This document shows positions 1 through 5,071 of a stretch of DNA of 5,160 nucleotides, piece by piece (the stretch's first letter is position 1; each line of letters starts with the position of its first letter). Source of the DNA: Methylorubrum extorquens (GTDB taxonomy: Bacteria; Pseudomonadota; Alphaproteobacteria; Rhizobiales; Beijerinckiaceae); contig JAEUAC010000149.1 in the NCBI GenBank assembly GCA_019695455.1, positions 1 through 5,160 of the forward strand. Direction: 5' to 3'. Both the position numbers and the translations under genes were made by a program. Under the pieces are notes generated by a model. That model worked only from the letters and a program-made list of their open reading frames with translations, was not told the origin of the DNA and did not search any database.

Positions 1-71
1 ACGAGAGCGACGACGATCGCGGCCGCGGCCGCGGCGCCGAGACGGTGCCCGGCCTCTCCGTCCTGACGCAT
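1..71 (-). CDS. N-terminal fragment of a putative membrane or exported protein
   Basis: Reading leftward from an ATG at 71-69, the minus strand stays open to the window edge for 23 full codons. The peptide starts MRQDGEAGHRLG and continues into a run of six alanines followed by I-V-V-A-L-V. This is a short charged segment with Arg2 and Arg10 followed by an uninterrupted small/hydrophobic stretch, which is the shape of a signal peptide or N-terminal membrane anchor. The frame is also open upstream of this ATG, so the start is not certain, and I see no strong Shine-Dalgarno sequence before it. The gene would be divergent from the Hsp70 gene. The rest of the protein lies outside the window, so no function can be given. 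The alternative is chance: GC-rich DNA often leaves frames open, and GCC/GCG repeats give alanine runs. Confidence 0.42.
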   Translation of the reverse strand, partial: MRQDGEAGHRLGAAAAAAIVVAL

Positions 72-128
72 CCCGCTGGTCCCGGTCTTCTCGCGGGGCA
101 GTCTCGTCGGGCCCGGCCGCCGGCACAA

Positions 129-158
129 GACCGCGCGGTCGTCGCGCCCGCGGGCGCG
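129..158. repeat. Two adjacent perfect palindromes in the divergent intergenic region
   Basis: Positions 129-140 read GACCGCGCGGTC, a perfect 12-base palindrome. Two bases later, 143-158 read CGCGCCCGCGGGCGCG, a perfect 16-base palindrome. Both lie between the left-edge minus-strand reading frame and the Hsp70 gene, upstream of the candidate promoter at 188-216. A direct repeat, GGGCCCGGC, flanks the pair at 109-117 and 170-178. They could be operator half-site pairs for dimeric regulators. They could equally be chance symmetry in DNA of this composition. The inverted repeats have no spacer, so they suit protein binding better than hairpin formation. Confidence 0.4.
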
Positions 159-187
159 GGGATGCGAGGGGGCCCGGCGCCCGGCCG

Positions 188-216
188 TTGAGCCCGGCGG
201 CCGAAGCTGCTAGACG
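188..216 (+). promoter_or_regulatory. Candidate sigma70-type promoter for the Hsp70 gene
   Basis: A TTGAGC at 188-193 (four of six matches to TTGACA) is followed by a 17-base spacer and TAGACG at 211-216. TAGACG matches TATAAT at only three of six positions. It is preceded by TG at 208-209 with one intervening base, which is the extended -10 arrangement. Transcription would start near 222-224, leaving about 23 bases before the ATG at 246. Spacing and position are right, but the hexamers are weak and alphaproteobacterial promoters are hard to call by eye. Confidence 0.33.
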
Positions 217-245
217 CGCGCCCCTTCCGGACATTGCGGTGCGTC

Positions 246-1517
246 ATGGCGGTTTGCGGGCTCGATTTCGGCACGTCCAACACGACGCTCGGCCGCGTCG
301 ACGGCGGCGAGCCGGTCCTGGTCCCGCTCGAGGGCGAGGCGGTGACGCTGCCGTCCGCGATCTTCTTCCCGCCGTCGGGCGAGGAGGCGATCGGGCGGGC
401 GGCCATCCGGGCCTATCTCGACGGACAGCCGGGCCGCCTGATGCGCGGCCTCAAATCCGCGCTCGGGCGCCCGCTGCTCGACGAGACCACGCCGGTCGGG
501 CGGGTGCGGCTCACGTTCCGCCAGGTCATCGGCCGCTACGTCGCGGCCGTGAAGCGGCGGGCCGAGGAGGCGGCCGGCCTGCCCTTCGACGCGGTCGTGC
601 TCGGGCGCCCGGTCCATTTCGTGGACGACGATGCGGCGGGCGACGCGTCCGCCGAGGCCGCCCTGCGCGACATCGCCGGGGCGGCCGGCTTCCGCGAGGT
701 GTCCTTCGAGTTCGAGCCGATCGCGGCCGCGCTCGACTACGAGCGGAGCCTCGGCCGCGAGGAGACGGCGCTCATCGCCGACATCGGCGGCGGCACGTCG
801 GATTTCACGGTGGTCCGGCTCGGGCCGGCGCGCCGGTCGCGGCTCGACCGGTCGGGCGACGTGCTGGCGAACGACGGCGTCCGGGTCGGGGGCACGGATT
901 TCGACCGCCTGCTCAGCCTGCGGCACGTGATGCCGCTGCTCGGCTTCGGCAGCCCGTCGGGGCGGAAGGGCCTGGACGTGCCCTCCGCGCCCTTCCACGA
1001 CCTCTCCACCTGGTCGACCATCAACCGCCTCTATGCGCGGGAGGCGCGACGGGACGTGCTGGAGATCCGGCGCGACGCGGCCCGGCCCGACCTCGTGGAC
1101 CGGCTCCTCGCCGTGCTGGAGGCGGAGCGGGGCCACGCGCTTCTCATGGACGTCGAGGACGCGAAGGTCGCGCTGGCGGGCCAGGACGCGTCGGGCGTCG
1201 ATCTCGGCTGGATCGAGCCGGGCCTCGTCGCCCGCCTGGCGCGCCCGGATCTCGTGGGCGCGACCGCGTCCCTGGCCGAGCGGCTCGCCGCCTGCGCGAC
1301 GGCCTGCATCGCGAAGGCCGGGCTCGGGCCCGACTCCATCGACGCCGTCTTCCTGACGGGAGGGTCGACCCGCCTCGCCCATGCCCGGGCGGCCATCACG
1401 GCTGTGGCGCCGGCGGCGCGGGTCGTGGAAGGCGACACGTTCGGGTCGGTCGGGACCGGCCTCGCCATGGAGGCGCACCGCCGCTACGGCGGGGCCGCGC
1501 TGCGCCTCACGGCCTGA
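246..1517 (+). CDS. yegD: Hsp70-family ATPase-domain protein, YegD type
   Basis: This 423-residue protein has the actin/Hsp70 ATPase fold and aligns along its whole length with E. coli YegD (about 450 aa). The phosphate-1 loop is GLDFGTSNTT at residues 5-14. A GRPVHF segment lies at 120-125 and EPIAAALDYE at 157-166. The phosphate-2 loop is DIGGGTSDF at 179-187. The stretch RSRLDR (197-202), MPLLGFG (229-235) and the adenosine motif FLTGGSTR (369-376) follow, and FGSVGTGLA near the end is also YegD-like. No substrate-binding beta-sandwich or lid follows the ATPase domain, so it is not a DnaK-type foldase. A cytoplasmic ATP-dependent role is likely but the substrate of this subfamily is unknown to me. 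I chose the ATG at 246 because MAVCGLDFG starts the fold at the usual distance. A TTG four codons earlier is the alternative. No clear Shine-Dalgarno site precedes either start. The gene is convergent with the VOC gene. Confidence 0.93.
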   Translation: MAVCGLDFGTSNTTLGRVDGGEPVLVPLEGEAVTLPSAIFFPPSGEEAIGRAAIRAYLDGQPGRLMRGLKSALGRPLLDETTPVGRVRLTFRQVIGRYVAAVKRRAEEAAGLPFDAVVLGRPVHFVDDDAAGDASAEAALRDIAGAAGFREVSFEFEPIAAALDYERSLGREETALIADIGGGTSDFTVVRLGPARRSRLDRSGDVLANDGVRVGGTDFDRLLSLRHVMPLLGFGSPSGRKGLDVPSAPFHDLSTWSTINRLYAREARRDVLEIRRDAARPDLVDRLLAVLEAERGHALLMDVEDAKVALAGQDASGVDLGWIEPGLVARLARPDLVGATASLAERLAACATACIAKAGLGPDSIDAVFLTGGSTRLAHARAAITAVAPAARVVEGDTFGSVGTGLAMEAHRRYGGAALRLTA

Positions 1518-1563
1518 GGGGAACTGCGCCGGGGCCGCGCGCCCGGCCCCGCGGCTCAGGCCG
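1510..1563. terminator. Convergent-gene hairpin, probable bidirectional terminator
   Basis: The gap between the two convergent stop codons holds an 8-base-pair stem, CGGGGCCG at 1530-1537 pairing with CGGCCCCG at 1544-1551, with a six-base loop. A second complementary pair, CGGCCTGA at 1510-1517 and TCAGGCCG at 1556-1563, overlaps both stop codons and could extend the structure across an asymmetric internal loop. There is no T-run on either side, so it is not a classical intrinsic terminator. Position and symmetry still make it the best candidate for ending transcription from both directions. Confidence 0.55.
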
Positions 1564-2353
1564 CGGCGCCCTCGACGGCGAGGCGGGCGCCGTGGCTCCT
1601 GGCCCGATCCAAGGCAGCCGGGGCCGGGCCGCGGAAGGCGACGGAGAAGGGACCCTGGCCGCGCTCGGCCAGGATGCCGCCTAATTCGCTCGCGCCGTCG
1701 ACCGGCTGCGCCAGCACGATGCGCGTGCCCGAGCCGCCCAGCGTGAACTCCGCGACGCGGGCGGCCGACCCACCGACGTCGCGATCCGCGATCGCCGGCT
1801 CGGGCGCGCCCAGGAGGGCCGCGTAGCGACGGGCCGATTCGGCCACGTCCCGCACGGCGACCACCAGGGACGCGACGCCCGTCACGCCGTTGGGCTGGGT
1901 GCGGACCGCGTCGCCCTCCTGCACCCGCAGGCGCCGGGGCGAGACGTCGCCGCAGAGGAACGGCACGTCGGGCGAGGGCGAGCGCGCGGTCTTCCACTCG
2001 AGCCGCTCGCCGTCCGGCCGGATGCGGCCGCCCGGGATCGGGCTCTCGATGTCGAGGCCGCGCCCCTGGGCGGCGGCGACGTCGGCCGCGATGTCGGTCG
2101 GCAGCAGCGCGTGGTCGAGGAAGCCCTCGCCCGCCGAATGGTAGACGTCCGACCAGCGCCGGCCCGGCTCCGGCCGGTTGAAGCGGATCAGTTCGAGATA
2201 GGACCCGTCCTGGAACACGACCAGCACGTTGCCGGTCACGCCGTCGGCGTGCTCGCCGCCCCGGATGACGGTGAAGCCGAGCGCCGCGTAATCGGCCGTG
2301 GCTGCATCGAGGTCCTGGACCGCGATGACGATGTGATCGAGCGAGAGCGTCAT
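1556..2353 (-). CDS. Glyoxalase-like (VOC superfamily) protein with two modules
   Basis: The 265-residue protein begins MTLSLDHIVIAVQDL, the standard first strand of a vicinal-oxygen-chelate module, and matches the glyoxalase-like domain family (Glyoxalase_3 type). The first module spans about residues 4-120, with His7 and Glu54 (in YLELIRF) at the positions where VOC enzymes bind metal. A second, more diverged module starts near residue 155 (VTGVASLVVAVRDV) and runs to the C-terminus. At the positions of His7 and Glu54 it has Ser162 and about Val213. VOC proteins include lyases, isomerases, ring-cleavage dioxygenases and antibiotic-binding proteins, and nothing here picks one, so the substrate is unknown. 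The ATG chosen puts the LDHIVIAV strand right at the N-terminus; longer in-frame starts add only a low-complexity Gly/Arg stretch. No normal Shine-Dalgarno site is present, only a G-run ending one base before the ATG. No signal peptide or membrane segment is visible, so it is probably cytoplasmic. Confidence 0.88.
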   Translation of the reverse strand: MTLSLDHIVIAVQDLDAATADYAALGFTVIRGGEHADGVTGNVLVVFQDGSYLELIRFNRPEPGRRWSDVYHSAGEGFLDHALLPTDIAADVAAAQGRGLDIESPIPGGRIRPDGERLEWKTARSPSPDVPFLCGDVSPRRLRVQEGDAVRTQPNGVTGVASLVVAVRDVAESARRYAALLGAPEPAIADRDVGGSAARVAEFTLGGSGTRIVLAQPVDGASELGGILAERGQGPFSVAFRGPAPAALDRARSHGARLAVEGAAA

Positions 2354-2358
2354 GCCCC

Positions 2359-2387
2359 CGTGTAGCCCGGCGCCGGGGCGCGGCCAA
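2359..2387 (-). promoter_or_regulatory. Candidate leaderless promoter of the VOC gene with a palindrome in its spacer
   Basis: On the minus strand, TTGGCC (2387-2382, four of six matches to TTGACA) is followed by exactly 17 bases and then TACACG (2364-2359, three of six matches to TATAAT). Transcription would begin about six bases further, at or next to the ATG at 2353-2351. The transcript would then be leaderless, which fits the absence of a Shine-Dalgarno site. A perfect 12-base palindrome, CCCGGCGCCGGG at 2366-2377, fills most of the spacer, where a repressor or DNA-distorting activator could act. The hexamers are weak, so this remains a proposal. Confidence 0.3.
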
Positions 2388-2450
2388 GCTCCGGCGGTCC
2401 GTTCGCGCCCCTCGCGGCCACGGCCGGCCGACCCCATCTCCCCGGCGAAC

Positions 2451-2454
2451 GAGG
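2451..2454 (+). promoter_or_regulatory. Ribosome binding site deciding the GTG start of selO
   Basis: GAGG at 2451-2454 lies six bases before the GTG at 2461. That spacing supports GTG as the start. The resulting N-terminus (MTPIPFQNSYARLP) is also where SelO homologues begin. No clear -35/-10 pair could be picked for selO in the 107-base gap from 2354 to 2460. Confidence 0.6.
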
Positions 2455-2460
2455 CCCGCC

Positions 2461-3930
2461 GTGACGCCCATTCCCTTCCAGAACAGCTACGCCCGCCTGC
2501 CGGACCGGTTCTTCGCCCGGACGGATCCGACGCCCGCGCCCGCCCCCCGGCTCGTCGCGCTCAATCGCCCGCTCGCGGCGGATCTCGGCATCGATCCCGA
2601 TCTCCTGGCGAGCCCGGACGGCGCCGCCATCCTGGCCGGCGCCCGCGTGCCGGACGGGGCCGAGCCGCTCGCGGCCGCCTATGCCGGGCACCAGTTCGGC
2701 TCCTTCGTGCCGCAGCTCGGCGACGGGCGGGCGATCCTCCTCGGCGAGGTCGTGGACCGCGAAGGCCGCCGGCGCGACATCCAGCTGAAGGGCTCCGGCC
2801 CCACCCCGTTCTCGCGGCGGGGCGACGGCCGGGCCGCGCTCGGGCCGGTGCTGCGCGAGTATCTCGTCAGCGAGGCCATGCACGCGCTCGGCATCCCGAC
2901 GACGCGCTCGCTCGCGGCAGCCCTCACGGGCGAGGCGGTCGTGCGCGAGACGATGCTGCCGGGCGCCGTGCTCACGCGGGTCGCCGCGAGCCACATCCGG
3001 GTCGGGACGTTCCAGTATTTCGCGGCGCGCGGCGACCAGGAGGGCGTGCGCACCCTCGCGGACCACGTCGTCGCCCGGCACTATCCGCACCTCGCCGCGG
3101 GGGAGAACCCCTATCTCGCGCTGCTCCGGGCCGTCGTCGAGGCGCAGGCGGAGCTGATCGCCCGCTGGCTGCAGGTCGGCTTCGTGCACGGCGTGATGAA
3201 CACCGACAATTGCTCGGTCGCGGGGGAGACCATCGATTACGGCCCGTGCGCGTTCCTCGACGCCTACGATCCGGCGGCCGTGTTCTCGTCGATCGATGCG
3301 GGCGGACGCTACGCCTACGGCAACCAGCCCCGCATCGTGCAGTGGAACCTCGCCCGTCTGGCCGAGACCCTGCTGCCGCTGATCGCGCCCGACGCCGACG
3401 CGGCGGTCGCGCTCGCGACGGAGGCGCTCGACGCGTTCGCGCCGCGGTTCACGCCGGCCTATCGCGGCGGCATGCGGCGGAAGCTCGGGCTCACGACGGA
3501 GCGGGAGGGCGACGACGCGCTGGCGGATTCGTTGCTGCGGCTCCTGGCGGAGAACGAGGGCGACTTCACGCTCGCCTTCCGGGGCCTCGCGGACGCCGCG
3601 GAGGGGAGGCCGGAGCCCGTGCGGTCGCGCTTCATCGACCCGACCGCCTTCGACGGCTGGGCGCCGGCCTGGCTCGCCCGCCTCGACGGGGAGCCCGGCG
3701 GCCGGGCCGGTGCCGCGGCCGGGATGCGGGCGGTGAACCCCGCCTTCATCCCCCGCAACCACCGGATCGAGGCCGTCATCCGGGCGGCCGTGGAGGACGA
3801 CGATTTCGGGCCCTTCCACGCCCTGCACCGCGTCCTGCAGGACCCGTTCGGCGAGCAGCCGGAGCACGCGGCCTATCGCGACCCGCCCGCGCTGGACGAG
3901 CGCGTGACGCGCACCTTCTGCGGGACCTGA
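2461..3930 (+). CDS. selO: Protein adenylyltransferase SelO (YdiU family)
   Basis: This 489-residue protein is full length for the family (E. coli SelO/YdiU is about 478 aa). SelO has a protein-kinase fold but binds ATP inverted and transfers AMP to Ser, Thr or Tyr of target proteins; in E. coli it links to redox stress, with SucA and glutaredoxin reported as targets. Active-site residues fall at a constant offset of three from the P. syringae enzyme as I recall it: Lys110 (QLKGSGPTPFSRRGDGR), Glu133, Arg173 and Arg180 (SHIRVGTF), Asp249 and Asn250 in MNTDN, and Asp259 in IDYGP. The catalytic set therefore looks intact. The C-terminus is FCGT, with Cys487 in the place of the selenocysteine of animal SELENOO and the C-terminal cysteine of E. 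coli. The redox partner Cys272 of E. coli aligns with Phe275 here. The start is GTG with a good ribosome binding site. The gene is divergent from the VOC gene and 58 bases upstream of uvsE. No signal peptide is visible, so it is cytoplasmic. Confidence 0.96.
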   Translation: MTPIPFQNSYARLPDRFFARTDPTPAPAPRLVALNRPLAADLGIDPDLLASPDGAAILAGARVPDGAEPLAAAYAGHQFGSFVPQLGDGRAILLGEVVDREGRRRDIQLKGSGPTPFSRRGDGRAALGPVLREYLVSEAMHALGIPTTRSLAAALTGEAVVRETMLPGAVLTRVAASHIRVGTFQYFAARGDQEGVRTLADHVVARHYPHLAAGENPYLALLRAVVEAQAELIARWLQVGFVHGVMNTDNCSVAGETIDYGPCAFLDAYDPAAVFSSIDAGGRYAYGNQPRIVQWNLARLAETLLPLIAPDADAAVALATEALDAFAPRFTPAYRGGMRRKLGLTTEREGDDALADSLLRLLAENEGDFTLAFRGLADAAEGRPEPVRSRFIDPTAFDGWAPAWLARLDGEPGGRAGAAAGMRAVNPAFIPRNHRIEAVIRAAVEDDDFGPFHALHRVLQDPFGEQPEHAAYRDPPALDERVTRTFCGT

Positions 3931-3931
3931 G

Positions 3932-3943
3932 GGACGCGCGTCC
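3932..3943. repeat. Perfect palindrome just after the selO stop codon
   Basis: GGACGCGCGTCC at 3932-3943 is a perfect 12-base palindrome beginning one base after the TGA of selO. As RNA it could fold only into a short stem with a tight loop, and no T-run follows. It may attenuate or process a selO-uvsE transcript, or be a chance symmetry. Confidence 0.35.
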
Positions 3944-3980
3944 GGCCTTCGTGATCGAACGCGCGGGTCGCTCGGCCGTT

Positions 3981-3984
3981 GGAG
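3981..3984 (+). promoter_or_regulatory. Ribosome binding site of the UV endonuclease gene
   Basis: GGAG at 3981-3984 precedes the ATG at 3989 by four bases, a slightly short but usable spacing. It supports the start giving MTDTSPLRLGFP. A longer frame through this region is in a different phase and is not coding. I found no SOS (LexA) box of the alphaproteobacterial GAAC-N7-GAAC or GTTC-N7-GTTC type upstream. Confidence 0.5.
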
Positions 3985-3988
3985 CGCC

Positions 3989-5044
3989 ATGACCGACACG
4001 TCACCGCTCCGGCTCGGCTTCCCCGTCAAGGTGATGGCGAGGCCCGACCTGAAATCGAACGACACGCGGCGCTGGCAGAAGGAGCCGCACCTCAAGGTGT
4101 CGCTCGAATACGTCGACGGGATCCTCGACCACCTGGCCCGCCACCAGATCCGGATGTACCGGCTGTCGTCCGACCTCGCGCCCTACGCGACCCATCCGAC
4201 CCTGCCGCAATTCCACGGCATGGTGGCGGAGAGCGACGCCGAGCTGCGGGCCGTCGGCGCGAAGGCGCGGCGGCTCGACATCCGCCTCTCGTTCCATCCC
4301 TCCCAGTACGTGCTCCTGAACAGCCCCGATCCCGAGCTCACGCGGAAGTCGATCTGGGATCTCGCCTCCCAGGCCGAGATGCTGGACCGGATGGAGCTCG
4401 GCCCCGAGGCCGTGCTCGTGACGCATGTCGGCGGCACCTACGGCGACGTCCCGGCGAGCCGGGCGCGCTGGGCGGAGACGTGGGAGACCCTGCCGGAGCC
4501 GGTGCGGCGCCGCCTCGTGCTGGAGCACGACGACATCCGCTTCTCGGCCGCCGACGTGCTCTGGATCCACGAGCGGACGGGCGTGCGGCTCATCTTCGAC
4601 TACCAGCACTTCTGGTGCCTGAACCCGGAGCGGCTGGACATGGTCGACGTGGTCCGGCGCATCCTGGCGTCCTGGCCCGAGGGGCAGCGCCCGAAGCTGC
4701 ACTATTCCTCGCCCCGCACCGAGTTCCGCGCCCTGAAGCGGCGGGACCGCACGACCAAGCGGCTGAAGACCGTGCACGTGCCGCCGGTCTGGACCGGCCA
4801 CGCCGACTTCACCAACCCGTTCGAATTCGCGCACTTCATGCGCGACTGCGACGGCCTCGTCTTCGACGTGATGCTGGAGGGGAAGGCGAAGGACCTGAAC
4901 CTGCTGAAGCTCCGTCCCGACCTCCTCCGCTACGCGCCGGACGTCGCGGCGCGCTTCGGCGTGCTGCCGGCGGATGCCGGGACGCTGGAGAGCGAGGAGG
5001 ATGCGCTCGTCGCGGACGGGTCCTCGCTGGAGGAGGCGGCCTGA
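3989..5044 (+). CDS. uvsE: UV-damage endonuclease, UvsE/UvdE family
   Basis: The 351-residue protein has the TIM-barrel signature of UV-damage endonucleases, which nick DNA 5' of UV photoproducts to start an alternative excision repair. Motifs in order: RLGFPVKV (8-15), RLSSDLAPYATHP (58-70), RLSFHPSQYVLLNSP (99-113), THVGGTYGD (145-153), LVLEHDD (176-182), FDYQHFWCLNP (203-213), RPKLHYSS (234-241), TGHADF (269-274) and DVMLEGKAKDLNLLKL (293-308). Against the Thermus thermophilus enzyme, recalled from memory, the metal-site residues are all present: His69, His103, His146, Glu179, Asp204, His207, the carboxylatable Lys236, His238, His271 and Glu297. The DNA-probing Gln-Tyr pair is Gln106-Tyr107. 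Thermus Tyr6 and Asn10 align with Phe11 and Val15. An extra Arg/Lys-rich segment lies at about 242-262. The acidic tail (about 331-351) looks disordered. The gene follows selO by 58 bases on the same strand and may be co-transcribed. No SOS box is visible. The exact lesion range cannot be read from sequence. Confidence 0.9.
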   Translation: MTDTSPLRLGFPVKVMARPDLKSNDTRRWQKEPHLKVSLEYVDGILDHLARHQIRMYRLSSDLAPYATHPTLPQFHGMVAESDAELRAVGAKARRLDIRLSFHPSQYVLLNSPDPELTRKSIWDLASQAEMLDRMELGPEAVLVTHVGGTYGDVPASRARWAETWETLPEPVRRRLVLEHDDIRFSAADVLWIHERTGVRLIFDYQHFWCLNPERLDMVDVVRRILASWPEGQRPKLHYSSPRTEFRALKRRDRTTKRLKTVHVPPVWTGHADFTNPFEFAHFMRDCDGLVFDVMLEGKAKDLNLLKLRPDLLRYAPDVAARFGVLPADAGTLESEEDALVADGSSLEEAA

Positions 5045-5057
5045 CGTCCGGCCGGGC

Positions 5058-5071
5058 GTCCGCTGGCGGAC
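5058..5071 (+). terminator. Weak hairpin after uvsE
   Basis: GTCCGC at 5058-5063 and GCGGAC at 5066-5071 form a perfect inverted repeat with a two-base spacer, 14 bases after the uvsE stop. It would fold as a five-pair stem with a CTGG loop. The DNA immediately downstream (5072-5090) is the least GC-rich patch I noticed, but it is not a T-run. It may be a weak terminator or the edge of a regulatory region for a gene beyond the window. Confidence 0.3.

Noticed and set aside
17..36. GCGGCC repeat near the left edge as a possible regulatory or mobile-element repeat
   Set aside because: It is simply the alanine-codon run of the left-edge reading frame, with no copy elsewhere that suggests mobility.
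188..1684. Plus-strand 498-codon frame overlapping the Hsp70 gene in a different phase
   Set aside because: Arg/Gly/Pro-rich with no motifs, while the overlapping frame from 246 has all three Hsp70 ATP-binding motifs.
210..2471. Very long minus-strand open frame (753 codons) opposite the Hsp70 gene and through the VOC gene in another phase
   Set aside because: The translation is low-complexity Arg/Gly/Ala/Pro with no recognisable domain, and it overlaps two well-supported genes. Such frames are expected in very GC-rich DNA where stop codons are rare.
3951..3988. Possible SOS/LexA box before uvsE
   Set aside because: GAAC occurs at 3957-3960 but the required second half after seven bases reads TCGC, so the alphaproteobacterial direct-repeat box is not formed.
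2352..3992. Plus-strand 546-codon frame overlapping selO in a different phase
   Set aside because: The selO frame carries the complete family motifs; this one is a Pro/Arg-rich shadow.
2350..4095. Minus-strand 581-codon frame antisense to selO
   Set aside because: No domain-like sequence, composition typical of an antisense shadow, and no plausible start signal.
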